DNA of 44,612 nucleotides from a virus. Position 1 is the first letter of the stretch. The number at the start of each line of letters is the position of its first letter. A program made the position numbers and the translations under genes. Location: IMG/VR virus record IMGVR_UViG_3300043640_000120, positions 1 through 44,612 of that record; one strand, given 5' to 3'. Of this stretch, positions 16,101 through 24,293 are shown one piece after another. The notes under the pieces were generated by a model that was not told the origin of the DNA, did not search any database, and saw nothing but the letters and a program-made list of their open reading frames with translations.

Positions 16101-17341
16101 TCTGCAGTTTCAGGAGGAAAGACGTCCCTGAAAGCCTTGGCGATAGGACTTAGAATAGCTCCCAAGGCCTTAAAGGCGTTTGTAACTGCAGCAATAAGGA
16201 CTGCGCGTCCACCGATCTTGTCCCACTGCTCAAGAAGCTTGGCTAGGCCCTTGAGAGGGTTGGTGAACGCGTTTTCGAGCGTACTGTGCACCTGCGACAG
16301 AAGCGAAGTAGCAGTTCCGATGTTGCCAATGATGGCTTCCCAGACCTGAGACCAGGCTGTTGCTACTTCTTCACGAAGAGCTGATTGCAGCTGCGTGATT
16401 GTTCTGATCTTGGTCGCTGAGTCAACTGCCGCTTGACCCTGCTTCAGAATTGCCTTGGTCTGCTTCTCGGTATAACCGAGAGTCTTCAGCTGCTTGGCAC
16501 TCAGATCACCAGTGAACTTGTCCAGAGTCTGAGTCAGAATGTTGGCGGAAAGCCAGCCCTGCTGCAGAGAGTTCCGGAAACCGTGGTTCTTCTTGAGGAT
16601 CTTGTCGATCTGAACGCCGTTAACCCTGGCGGTTTCGATCAGGGCATTCTGGAAGGTCTTCCCGCCAAGACCAGCGTTGACTACTGAGTTCCAGTCCTGA
16701 AGCTTCAGAGATCCGGTAGCGATAGCCTGTGAAAGCTGGTACATCGCACCTGAAGCTTGTTCCGCACTCGAGCCAGACAGAGCCGCAAGGTTGGCGATAC
16801 CCTTAATTGACGAGACTGAGGTCTTCAGACTAACGCCGGCGGCCGTGAAGGTGCCGATGTTCTTCGCCATCTGACCGAAGTTGTATACGGTCTTGTTGGC
16901 GTAGACGTTAAGCTGGTTCAGAGCAGCCGTAACCTGCTTGAGGGTCGTTCCAGCAGCCTCAGTGTTGGCAAGAATCGTCTGGATCGCGTTGATCTTGGTC
17001 TCGTAAACATCAAGACCAGCCTTGATCGGGTCGATCGTGAACGACTTAACGAGGCTAATTCCAGCATTTACGGCTCGGTTAGCGATGTTCGTCAGAGCCG
17101 TAATCCCAATGATACTCATCGCCTTGAACTTCGACGACAGAGCCTCGAGTGAGGATCCGATTCCTGACAGCGAGAAATGCTTTCCTGCGCTGTCTAGATC
17201 CGACAGATCCTTTTCTGCACCTTTGAGATTAAGGCCGCTCTTCAGCTTTGAAAGAGCAGATATGGTCTCTTCGACGCCCTTGACGAACTCACTGCTCTTA
17301 AAGTTCATCGCTACGATTTTTTCGTCAATGGTACTGCTCAT
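13133..17341 (-). CDS. Tape measure protein, 1,402 aa
   Basis: The longest structural gene. ATG 17341 overlaps the preceding stop (ATGA) with a GGCGGTGA-type site upstream; an in-frame ATG at 17362 is less likely. The first about 370 residues are the TMP N-terminal domain type (AKNIGTFTAAGVSLKTSVSS, GSSAEQASGAMYQLSQAI), the middle is strongly hydrophobic, and about residues 660-1000 hold at least five imperfect repeats built around (W/K)xxxAKGVxxxAxLL. The C-terminal region contains AKKHLGINSPSKEF, the segment often seen before a tape-measure end. It sets tail length and may help DNA cross the membrane. Confidence 0.95.
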   Translation of the reverse strand: MSSTIDEKIVAMNFKSSEFVKGVEETISALSKLKSGLNLKGAEKDLSDLDSAGKHFSLSGIGSSLEALSSKFKAMSIIGITALTNIANRAVNAGISLVKSFTIDPIKAGLDVYETKINAIQTILANTEAAGTTLKQVTAALNQLNVYANKTVYNFGQMAKNIGTFTAAGVSLKTSVSSIKGIANLAALSGSSAEQASGAMYQLSQAIATGSLKLQDWNSVVNAGLGGKTFQNALIETARVNGVQIDKILKKNHGFRNSLQQGWLSANILTQTLDKFTGDLSAKQLKTLGYTEKQTKAILKQGQAAVDSATKIRTITQLQSALREEVATAWSQVWEAIIGNIGTATSLLSQVHSTLENAFTNPLKGLAKLLEQWDKIGGRAVLIAAVTNAFKALGAILSPIAKAFRDVFPPETAEDLFKITQSIEQFTEKLKIGAQNSEDLRKTFDGLFSAVKIVFDVIKGLGSSLGQVFAAVDHGSGSFLGLTARIGDFLTNLRQSIESGNGLAKVFDFLGKVLAAPVKLLSLAATALGFLSDQASKALKAISPFVHQIVGEFGNLAGAIGDAIKNGDFSSVLTILNQALFGGVLLAVRNFISKFGKSLGGAGKKSILDTIKETFGGLQETLEAMQTNLKSGTLLKIAGAVALLTASVVALSLIDPAALGKSLAAITVMFTQLLAGMAVIEKVSTTAGIVKMGVVAAALNLLSTSVLILSAAVAILAQFSWQQLAKGVGSVAVLLGTLVSAVLLLSGDNKGLISASIAINAIAVAMNLLALAVGTLGKMDIKTLAKGVGTIAALLLVIAGFNKIDGGEKLIATAAAMVILGAALNIIAQAIKTLGALSVKTLAKGVVAIAGALVLIAVAMNLMPEDMFVTAAGLLIVSEAITILAKALESMGGMSWSEIAKGLVTLGAALVVIAAATILMTEALPGAAALLVVAGALAILTPVLIALGSMSWESIAKGLATLGGVFLVLGAAGLLLAPLVPVLLGLGLAITLLGVGVLAAGLGVAAFAVAFTALALAGSAAIGVLIGAIKSFGSIIPELATDVGQAIVALAGVIATGGPAIASAIAALLTALLDAIIRVVPKAAKAIGVVLDAILGIIPKYAPKIINKGLDLILGLLNAISSHIPKFVTAGVNIVVGLLNGIAKNVGKMATAGTNIIIAFINSIGAAELRITKAAANMIITLINGLAAEIRRDSPRLGAAGGNLASAIIQGMVTGIGAGIGSIISAVEGMAQSALDAAKKHLGINSPSKEFAKIGDSAPEGFALGVDRSSGLVEDSVKRVGKTAISILSDSLAGIGDLVNDNVNLQPTITPVIDLTQAKAGFNSLANMSKAQIIAASSSSSIASSISADNAAAANEITSAGNSGGTSLTFQQFNNSPKALSTAEIYRKTNNQLSVVKGALPK

Positions 17342-17715
17342 GCTGAAGTCACCGCCTTCCAAACGTCGTTTTCGATCTGTTCAAATATGGGTCTCAGAAC
17401 CGGATTGATGTAATCTTCACCTTGCACGTATCCGCCAGTACCAGTCGCGTGCCCGAATTCCAGAAGGATGGCCACAGCAACTCCGTCAACCACGTTGGAG
17501 TTAGTCCAGGTGATAGAATATGTTCCCCCAGACTTCGTAACTTCGTAACCCCATGAATCGGCGGTCAACCCAGATCTAACCGGAGTTGCTGAAGCCAAAG
17601 CTTCTACGCCTCGTCGAGCATAAGCCTCTAGTACTGGAATGATGTTCAGTTTCGAGGCTTTTTGGAGAAAGGCATCAGTGTTTTTGAAGGAGCCTTTCAG
17701 TGTGATATACGCCAT
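17338..17715 (-). CDS. HK97 gp10-like / tail completion protein, 125 aa
   Basis: A 125-aa protein with the pattern ARRGVEALASATPVRSGL, then SWGYEV and a LLEFGHATGTGGYV segment, typical of the HK97 gp10-like family (neck or tail-completion proteins). ATG 17715 with a ribosome site GAAAGGAG. In most siphoviruses this protein is encoded between head closure and tail terminator; here it lies just before the tape measure, behind a spike gene. Confidence 0.75.
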   Translation of the reverse strand: MAYITLKGSFKNTDAFLQKASKLNIIPVLEAYARRGVEALASATPVRSGLTADSWGYEVTKSGGTYSITWTNSNVVDGVAVAILLEFGHATGTGGYVQGEDYINPVLRPIFEQIENDVWKAVTSA

Positions 17716-17729
17716 CAGACTCCTTTCGG

Positions 17730-19451
17730 CTACTCTGCAAAGGCTCCGAAATAGCTGAACTGGGCAGCTACATTGCTGGCAAGAGTAAGGCTGGTCGGAA
17801 GATCGGTCAGTCCTGTTCCGTTCGTTGCGAACCGGAGAGTACTTGTTGTGAGACCAAGGTTCATGATGCTTGCGCTGAGGTCTCCGGCACGATAAATCTG
17901 AGGCATGGTTGTAGCATTGAACAGATAAGCGAACCAGTAATCTCCTGGAACTAGACCAAGAGAGCTGATCGTATCTTCCCAGCCGCCAGTAGTGGTAACT
18001 CGAGCGTCAACGCCCAGTCTGGCTACCCGTGTTCCATCGGCCGCATATACTCCGATGAAATTCTGCCCAGAAACTACTCCGGAACCAGCAGTGTTGATTC
18101 CCCAAGCCAGTTTCGTTATGGCAACTGGTCTGGGAATAGAAAGGGACGACAAATACAGCGTTCCAGCAACTCCGGCTTTTCCGCTTTGAATGTGCTCCAT
18201 CGGATACGTCCATGCTGCCAGGTTATGCTCGCGTGGAGTCGGAATACCAGCCAGATGTTCTGGAACGTGGAGAGAACCTCCATTTGTTCCGTACGCCTGA
18301 AGACCGCGAGCGACCGTAGTTGGGCTACTCGTTGTCCCAGTCCGCTCAGTGATGTTGAGGCCTCGAGCGAATCGAGTGTTGGATCCTCCATCGTGAATCC
18401 CCTCACTGATCGCATGAGCGTGGACGCCGCCGATCGACACTGACGTAGCCCCAGTGACCGAAATTCCGTACTGCGGACTCGCATTGCCGGTACCGTCGTC
18501 ATCAGTTCCGGGATAAATCTGACATCCCGTAATGGTGATGGGTTCGGTCGATCCGTTGATATTGATCCCGGCGTATCCTGCGCTCGTACTCGCCTTACCG
18601 TCGCGACGGAACGTGCAACCGATAAAGGTTACTGGAGCATTCCCGTTTGCTCCGCTTGGGAACGATACGCCGTTGTGGCCGTTTCTGTCGGTGCTGCAAC
18701 CGATGAATGTTGGGCCTCCAGAGCCCTGCCCAGTGCCTGAGCCGCTTCCGAATTCGAAGCCGTCAAGCGTGGACCATTCCGCACGACATCCAATGAAGAC
18801 GGAGTTAGCCCCTCCACCGGTGTACCAGCCATACGTAACCGCTCCGATAGCTTCGCAGTCGATCCATGTAGCGTCGGTCATACTCGCCGTGATACCGATG
18901 CCGCCCGGGTTAGAGACGTGCAGGCGAGTACTACGCCACGAATACGCCACACCAGAGCTGTTCGAAACCGTGCCCAGGCCATGGTTTGGCGGATTCTTGA
19001 CCTGAACGTCTTCCAGGTAGACTCCGTGGACAAGGCCCTGCGACTGAATTCCGTCAATTGTGGAACCAGTCAGCCTCGAGCAGTCAATCGAAACTTTTTC
19101 GATACGTTGTTCAGCGCTCAGTTGTGAATATCCACCAGTCGCCTGGTCGACAAACAAGATAACAGCTGCACCGGAGAAGTCTGCCGTGGGACTAATCACA
19201 GACATAGTGACATCGTCCAGATGACCGCCGTGATTACCCAGCAAGGTAACCTGCGGGGGGATAATCAGAGGCTGATCTGGCTCGAACGTTACTCCGGGGA
19301 TCAGATAGATCGTAGATCCCGGCGGTGCTGTACTCAGTTCGCTCAATAGATCGTCGGTGTTTCCGACGCTGATGACCAGTTCTCCATGAGCGATCTTTTG
19401 AGCTAGAAGCTCAAGAGTTCTGGCTGAAGTTAGGCCGGTAATGGTAGCCAC
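17730..19451 (-). CDS. Tail spike-like beta-helix protein, 573 aa
   Basis: GTG 19451 has AAAGGAG seven bases upstream. Residues of about 25-370 consist of short repeated beta strands with IGC/IDC turns (FIGCRAEWS, FIGCSTDRN, FIGCTFRRD), the signature of a right-handed parallel beta-helix (pectate-lyase fold). About residues 400-573 form a C-terminal beta-sandwich domain I recall from actinophage fibres. It could bind or cleave a surface polysaccharide. Its place between a tail-tube paralog and the tape measure is odd for a spike. Confidence 0.85.
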   Translation of the reverse strand: MATITGLTSARTLELLAQKIAHGELVISVGNTDDLLSELSTAPPGSTIYLIPGVTFEPDQPLIIPPQVTLLGNHGGHLDDVTMSVISPTADFSGAAVILFVDQATGGYSQLSAEQRIEKVSIDCSRLTGSTIDGIQSQGLVHGVYLEDVQVKNPPNHGLGTVSNSSGVAYSWRSTRLHVSNPGGIGITASMTDATWIDCEAIGAVTYGWYTGGGANSVFIGCRAEWSTLDGFEFGSGSGTGQGSGGPTFIGCSTDRNGHNGVSFPSGANGNAPVTFIGCTFRRDGKASTSAGYAGININGSTEPITITGCQIYPGTDDDGTGNASPQYGISVTGATSVSIGGVHAHAISEGIHDGGSNTRFARGLNITERTGTTSSPTTVARGLQAYGTNGGSLHVPEHLAGIPTPREHNLAAWTYPMEHIQSGKAGVAGTLYLSSLSIPRPVAITKLAWGINTAGSGVVSGQNFIGVYAADGTRVARLGVDARVTTTGGWEDTISSLGLVPGDYWFAYLFNATTMPQIYRAGDLSASIMNLGLTTSTLRFATNGTGLTDLPTSLTLASNVAAQFSYFGAFAE

Positions 19452-19466
19452 GCCATATCTCCTTTC

Positions 19467-20249
19467 TTATGCAGACGCGAGAGTGTAACTGTCGCTGTCG
19501 ATGAACGTGGCTGTTGAGGAAATTATCTGGAATGTATCCGAATCCAGCATTTCAACAGAATCACTTGGACCGGTTACGGTGAACGTTCCGTCTTCGTTAT
19601 CGGTCACAGTAAACCCTGTAAATGCAGCAACCAACTCAGCCAGACTTGGAATTCGGGCAGCATCAGTATCGGTCCCATAGAGAATATCTTCAACCTCGGA
19701 GAGTGTATCCGAAGGAGCAAGACGGGAATCGAGTACTAGATGAGAAGTATTCCTGAACCCAGAAATAGCTGGAGGAAGAGTCGTTATGTCCCAGCTAAAG
19801 TTCGTCGGGTCTGACGAATCTTTAAGTGAGCTGTTTGTTCGCTGAGAAGGAGCGGCGAGAGCTCCGTAAATAAGATGTATCTTGTAGCCGTAGTTGTTTC
19901 CAACAAGCTCGTTTCCTACTTTGGTCCTGTAGGAAAGACCAAAAGGCTGCCTGCGCTGCGTCAGCGCAAACAAACCTCGAACCACTTGCACAGTTCCGTC
20001 ACAGACGCCAAATTCATCTGGATACGTGAATGCGCTGATGGTTGCTGCGAATTCCTCAGCGGCCGGAACGTTGAGGTACTTCATACCGTCAATGTAGTAT
20101 GGAGTTGCGGCTCCGCCAGAAGGACGTTCGTCGATCGAAGTCAGACCGTTCCAGGCGACTCCAGGCTGAGTACCAACGTACAGAACCCCTCTGTCTACGC
20201 CTGCTTCGTACACGTGCGCACCGCTGGCATCCCAGTTAATGCGTGCCAT
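19467..20249 (-). CDS. Major tail protein paralog 2, 260 aa
   Basis: ATG 20249 with AGAGGAGG. The N-terminal about 210 residues follow the tail-tube protein at 20826-21689 motif by motif: (W)DxSGxxxYExGVDxGVLY, GVAWNGLT, KYLN, TYPDEFGxCDG and a YRTKVGN segment. The C-terminal about 45 residues differ and form an acidic beta-rich extension. Both copies seem intact. The second could decorate the tube or form a distinct tube segment near the spike gene that follows. Confidence 0.85.
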   Translation of the reverse strand: MARINWDASGAHVYEAGVDRGVLYVGTQPGVAWNGLTSIDERPSGGAATPYYIDGMKYLNVPAAEEFAATISAFTYPDEFGVCDGTVQVVRGLFALTQRRQPFGLSYRTKVGNELVGNNYGYKIHLIYGALAAPSQRTNSSLKDSSDPTNFSWDITTLPPAISGFRNTSHLVLDSRLAPSDTLSEVEDILYGTDTDAARIPSLAELVAAFTGFTVTDNEDGTFTVTGPSDSVEMLDSDTFQIISSTATFIDSDSYTLASA

Positions 20250-20260
20250 CCGTCCTCCTC

Positions 20261-20800
20261 TCAGCCCTTGGTTCCGAGTTCTGCTCTTCGCTGTGCGTTA
20301 AGATCCCTCTGACTCTGGGCTCGCGCAGCAGGGCTCATCTTGTCCGTTGGCGCGTTCTTGAAGTTACATACCTTGATCAGAGTCAGAAGCCGTGTAAGAT
20401 GCCAGTTCTCACACTCGAATGGAATGTTGAGAGCAGTCATCCAGTAATAGATGATCTCGGCCGTTATGACCTCACGTGTCGGAGGCTTTTTCGGCTCGTT
20501 AAACCAGGTCGCCGTCATCTTCGCTTCGATGTAAGTGTCAATTTCGGTGATGTTCTGACTAGAAAGCTTGCTGAGAGTTTCCTCCGGGGGAATTTCTCCG
20601 AGGATCATCATCCGAATGTAGTCACGCACCTGTTCGTCGGTTTTCTGATCGTTACCGAGGAACGGTTTTTCCCACTTACACTCCCATTTTGAAAGAGAAG
20701 CCAGAGAATGCTCCATCTTCAATTCAAAGCCTTCGGTTATATCGAATTCTTGTGTCTCTTCGTTATAACCTTCGGTCAATGGAATAGTTATCCGAAGCAT
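20261..20800 (-). CDS. Tail assembly chaperone-like protein, 179 aa
   Basis: The real start is ATG 20800 with AAAGGAGG; the frame is open further upstream but inside the tube gene. I recognise the family by LRITIP, the MEHSLASLSKWECKWEKPFL segment, MTATWF, and the ending IYYWMTALNIPFECENWHL. It is common in Gram-positive siphoviruses between tail tube and tape measure. I did not find a clear slippery site for a programmed frameshift at its end; the next gene starts separately with its own ribosome site. Confidence 0.82.
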   Translation of the reverse strand: MLRITIPLTEGYNEETQEFDITEGFELKMEHSLASLSKWECKWEKPFLGNDQKTDEQVRDYIRMMILGEIPPEETLSKLSSQNITEIDTYIEAKMTATWFNEPKKPPTREVITAEIIYYWMTALNIPFECENWHLTRLLTLIKVCNFKNAPTDKMSPAARAQSQRDLNAQRRAELGTKG

Positions 20801-20825
20801 TCTCTGGCCTCCTTTCGTCAGGTGG

Positions 20826-21689
20826 TTAGGAGTGAGTGAACAGCCACTCGTCGACCGACACCGGGCTGAAGATGTAGCCAGCAGCCGGAGTGGCGTGAAC
20901 CACCTTGTTGGCGGTGATCGTGTGAGTACCAGGCGTGGCGACAATGCCGTCCAGCCAGTAGATCACGCCGGTCACGGTCGGAATCGTGATGACGTTCGAA
21001 GCGAACGTCGGGGCAGTCGGAGTGACTTCCGTCACGGTGCCAGCGAACAGCGCCAGAACGTCGTCCGGCATGGGCAGCGACGGCGGGTCGTCCACGGTTC
21101 CGAACAGAAGACTCTGAAGAGCCGTCAGGGCGTCCTCGTCGACCTGGGTGGAGTCGATCGTGATCAGCGAGACCGGAGCGAACCCAGAAGCGTTCACCGG
21201 AGTACTGGTCACGGCCCAGCTGAACGAAACCGCCGCCGGAGAGTCGTTGACGGTCGCGTAGGCCTTCTCGGAGGGAGAGGCCAGCAGGCCGTAAGCCAGG
21301 TGCAGCTTGTAGCCGAGCTCCGCGTTGACGTCGTTGCCGACCTTGGTCCGGTAGCAGAGACCAAAGGTCTGCCTCGGCTGCTGACCGACGTTCACGCCAG
21401 CCTCAGGCGATGCAGTGCCGTCGCACGGACCGAACTCGTCCGGGTACGTCAGTGCCTCGATCGTCGCGCCGAAGGTCTCGGCCGACAGAAGGTTGAGGTA
21501 CTTGATGTTGTCCGCGAACTGCGGGTTGGCATCCGCACCAGCCGGCGACTCAGTGACGGTCGTGAGACCGTTCCAGGCCACGCCGCTGTCGTACAGGCCG
21601 TTGGTGGAGTTGAGCGGGTACAGGACGCCGTGATCGACACCCGTCTCGTACAGCCGCTCACCAGAGGTGTCCCAGGCAATCTGGGTCAT
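20826..21689 (-). CDS. Major tail (tube) protein, 287 aa
   Basis: ATG 21689 with AAGGAGAAG. The sequence shows the motifs of Gram-positive siphovirus tube proteins: IAWDTSGERLYETGVDHGVLY, GVAWNGLTTV, TYPDEFGPCDG, and FGLCYRTKVGNDV. A C-terminal Ig-like extension (about residues 225-287, with YWLDGIVATPGTHTI) is probably a surface decoration. It is the more GC-rich and strongly expressed-looking of the two paralogs, so I take it as the main tube subunit. Confidence 0.9.
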   Translation of the reverse strand: MTQIAWDTSGERLYETGVDHGVLYPLNSTNGLYDSGVAWNGLTTVTESPAGADANPQFADNIKYLNLLSAETFGATIEALTYPDEFGPCDGTASPEAGVNVGQQPRQTFGLCYRTKVGNDVNAELGYKLHLAYGLLASPSEKAYATVNDSPAAVSFSWAVTSTPVNASGFAPVSLITIDSTQVDEDALTALQSLLFGTVDDPPSLPMPDDVLALFAGTVTEVTPTAPTFASNVITIPTVTGVIYWLDGIVATPGTHTITANKVVHATPAAGYIFSPVSVDEWLFTHS

Positions 21690-21698
21690 TACTTCTCC

Positions 21699-22004
21699 TT
21701 AGAAGTAGACGTCAAAAACGTCATGATTGAGGTTTGATAGCGTGAAATGCCGAATGAACGTTGTCATCGGCAGCTTAGCTACCTTGTCTGGCAAAAGACT
21801 GTCAGGATCTGCGTCGATGACAGTCACTCGGTACCGCTTGGTTCCAAAATATGGAAGGTTGTCAGCGAACGTCTCAACCCTGAAAAATCGATTGTAGACG
21901 AAGGCTGGATAGTTCATGCCTGTGTTCTCTGGCGGCTGGAAATATACGTTATCGCTGCCAAGGAGGCCTTCTAGAACTGACTGAAACTCAAGCCGTGTTC
22001 CCAT
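21699..22004 (-). CDS. Tail terminator-like protein, 101 aa
   Basis: ATG 22004 with AGGAGG eight bases upstream. Pattern: an N-terminal helix (LEFQSVLEGLLGSDNVYFQPP), then YPAFVYNRF and a KRYRVTVIDADPDS segment, which is the layout of tail-terminator / minor capsid proteins placed just before the tube gene. It would cap the growing tube and join it to the head. Confidence 0.78.
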   Translation of the reverse strand: MGTRLEFQSVLEGLLGSDNVYFQPPENTGMNYPAFVYNRFFRVETFADNLPYFGTKRYRVTVIDADPDSLLPDKVAKLPMTTFIRHFTLSNLNHDVFDVYF

Positions 22005-22320
22005 TCCATAGGCCTCCTATTGTGAGAATGAGTCGTGGCCGGCGAACTTCCACGTTAGTAACTCTCCATGTGGATCCGGACCAGGTGACGTATCGCATGG
22101 ACATGAAGTTTTCGTAGGCATACGCGTCAGCCACGATGCTAAACGAATTCTCAACAGAAATATCATCGTTGAGAGTTTGTCCAGCGGGAGGAGACTCCAG
22201 GCGTCTGGAATTGCGGACGACGTCACCGTAGTAATGCAGTTCGGTGATGACTTCCTTCCAGACGCCCGGAGTTACTTCCTGGTTCTCTCCTGCGTAGCCT
22301 ACGGTTCCGGAGAACCGCAT
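21988..22320 (-). CDS. Head closure-like protein, 110 aa
   Basis: A 110-aa beta-rich protein: MRFSGTVGYAG, then PGVWKEVITELHYYGDVVRNSR and a FMSMRYVTWSGSTWRVTNV segment. This is the pattern of the head-closure or head-tail joining proteins (SPP1 gp16/gp17-like class) encoded right after the capsid gene. It overlaps the tail terminator gene by 17 bases. Confidence 0.78.
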   Translation of the reverse strand: MRFSGTVGYAGENQEVTPGVWKEVITELHYYGDVVRNSRRLESPPAGQTLNDDISVENSFSIVADAYAYENFMSMRYVTWSGSTWRVTNVEVRRPRLILTIGGLWNGNTA

Positions 22321-22328
22321 CTAGTTTC

Positions 22329-24293
22329 CTAGCTGGCGTCGCGCTTGAAGGTCCAGTCCTGGTTCGCGTCGTCCGCGAAGGAGTACGTGGACGCAGCCTT
22401 CGCCCGGTAGTGGACCGTGGCACCCGCGGAGATCGCGGTCTGGGCACCGGCGGTGAGAGCGGAACCCTCGGTACCGTCGGCCGCCACGACCACGTAGGTC
22501 ACGTGCGCGGTGGTCGGGATGGTGCCAACGCCAGTGCTCTTGACGAAGGTCGGAGCCGTCGGGTTCGGCAGCATGCCACCGGCACCGGCGAAGTCCTTCA
22601 CAACCAGGGCGCCCTTGTACTTGGTCATGGCACCGGAGACGCGAGTCTCCATCAGGTACTTGAACTGGTTGTAGTCGATGTCGAAGAAGTCGAACATCGA
22701 CACCTGGCCGCCCTTGTCGGCACCGATGGTGTAGTCCTGGAGGTTGACGATGATGCCGATGAGACCGGCGGTGGCCTCCAGCGCCTCACAGGGAACAATG
22801 GCCTTGACGCCCAGAGCAGCCGCCAGCTCGACGGTCGTCGGGTACAGCCTGCGACCCAGGGTGTCCTTGGCCAGCAGCATCTTGGACAGGTACGGAAGCG
22901 TGGTGTACATGATCGGGTTTCCCGAGCCACGGTAGTACCGCATGCCGGTCACGACGCCGTCCACGATCTCGTCGGCGCTGCTCGACGCGTCAGCCAGATC
23001 GATCTGCAGCGTGGTGACGTACAGCTCGTCGTCGCCCAGAATCGGGCGCACGTTGACCGGGTTGATCTTGTCCGCGTCGTCGACCTCACGGCCATCGCCC
23101 ACCAGAACGGCGCGAGCGAGCTCCTCGTCCAGCATGACCCGCATCTCGGTCTGCAGCCAGGCCACCACGTCGAAGTCAGTGATGTCCAGGATGTCGTCCC
23201 GGTCCAGCTTCTGCTTCTTGTAGACCGTCTGCGGAGTGGTGATCCGCTTGGCGACGGAGAAGTACTCTTCCTTCTTCATGTCGCCCTTGACGTAGCCCTT
23301 GGCCCTGGCCTCGTCGAGCGTGAGGTCAGCGGTCCAGCTGCGGATCCGGGAGAACGGGGTCTTGCGCGTACCGCTCAGGACGCCGGCCACCCACTCCATC
23401 CGCCGGGAAATCCATTCCGGGGTGTCGGTGACGGCCTGGTCGTACGGGAACAGCGTGCTGATGTCGTCGATACCGTGCGCCAGGGCGTACTCGTCGACTG
23501 CATCCTTGAGCGAACCGCACTTGTGCGCCGCGTTGAAGATGCCCTTGATGTCCGAATGCGTGAGAGTGCTGCCGGACTTCTTGTTGTCATCGGACTGGTC
23601 AAAGACGTTGTGGGACACGGAGTCGTCGCCCTTCTGGTCATCGGTGTGGGTTGCGTTGCTGGGGTTGGCTGGGGCTGAGCCCTTGACGGCTTCCGCGATA
23701 AGAGCGTACGTCACGTTCTTCTGCAGGTCGGTCATGCTGTCGACGACGTCGGCAACGGTCGGGCTGTCGTCCGAAGCTGGCGGCATTGGAGCCTTGTCGG
23801 GCATGACTCGCTTGGGTCCGGGCACAGTGGTGCTGGCGTGCTCCAGTTCTTCGCCGGTGTAGATGATGGCCTCATCAGCGAGTTCCATGACGCCGTCACC
23901 GTGCTGGATGTTGATGTTGTCGATGAACGCACCCGGGTTCGCCCCAGCCAGAACGAGACTGCCCTCACGAATGTTGCCGTGAGTGACGCTCTGACCCTGC
24001 TGAACCAGCTGGTTGGCGTAAATCGAAAGCGCCTTGATGTCCTTGTGAATGACGAGCTTCTTCGCGTTCTGACCCTGCTTGGTGTCATTGAAGAAGCCCT
24101 GAGCGTAGACACCTTCGTCGTTATGCTGCAGGATCAGATGACCCAGAACGTTCTCCGAGTCATTGTGCTGGTGCTGCCACACAAGCGGAATCTGCTGACC
24201 ATCGTTGCTCTTGAAGGCGTGCGCAAGAATCGTTCGCCCATCAGTGCACTTCAGGCCGTACTTGGTGACGTACCCGCTGAAATCAGGTACCAT
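22329..24293 (-). CDS. Prohead protease-major capsid fusion protein, about 654 aa
   Basis: The N-terminal about 150 residues are an HK97-type prohead protease: VWQHQHNDSENVLG contains the catalytic His (about residue 43) and KALSIYAN the catalytic Ser (about 90). A Pro/Ser/Asp-rich linker follows. From about residue 240 the sequence is a HK97-fold capsid protein (ISRRMEWVAGVL, a TPQTVYKKQKLDRDDI segment, LDEELARAVLVGDG, and KGALVVKDF). The last about 80 residues are an Ig-like surface domain. ATG 24293 has AAGGAG about 12 bases upstream; a TTG at 24305 is less likely. The portal stop lies inside its start. Confidence 0.9.
   Translation of the reverse strand: MVPDFSGYVTKYGLKCTDGRTILAHAFKSNDGQQIPLVWQHQHNDSENVLGHLILQHNDEGVYAQGFFNDTKQGQNAKKLVIHKDIKALSIYANQLVQQGQSVTHGNIREGSLVLAGANPGAFIDNINIQHGDGVMELADEAIIYTGEELEHASTTVPGPKRVMPDKAPMPPASDDSPTVADVVDSMTDLQKNVTYALIAEAVKGSAPANPSNATHTDDQKGDDSVSHNVFDQSDDNKKSGSTLTHSDIKGIFNAAHKCGSLKDAVDEYALAHGIDDISTLFPYDQAVTDTPEWISRRMEWVAGVLSGTRKTPFSRIRSWTADLTLDEARAKGYVKGDMKKEEYFSVAKRITTPQTVYKKQKLDRDDILDITDFDVVAWLQTEMRVMLDEELARAVLVGDGREVDDADKINPVNVRPILGDDELYVTTLQIDLADASSSADEIVDGVVTGMRYYRGSGNPIMYTTLPYLSKMLLAKDTLGRRLYPTTVELAAALGVKAIVPCEALEATAGLIGIIVNLQDYTIGADKGGQVSMFDFFDIDYNQFKYLMETRVSGAMTKYKGALVVKDFAGAGGMLPNPTAPTFVKSTGVGTIPTTAHVTYVVVAADGTEGSALTAGAQTAISAGATVHYRAKAASTYSFADDANQDWTFKRDAS

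Noticed and set aside
22410-23678. Long plus-strand open frame opposite the capsid gene
   Set aside because: The minus strand holds a clear protease-capsid protein; the plus frame is Arg/Val/Asp-rich with no domain.
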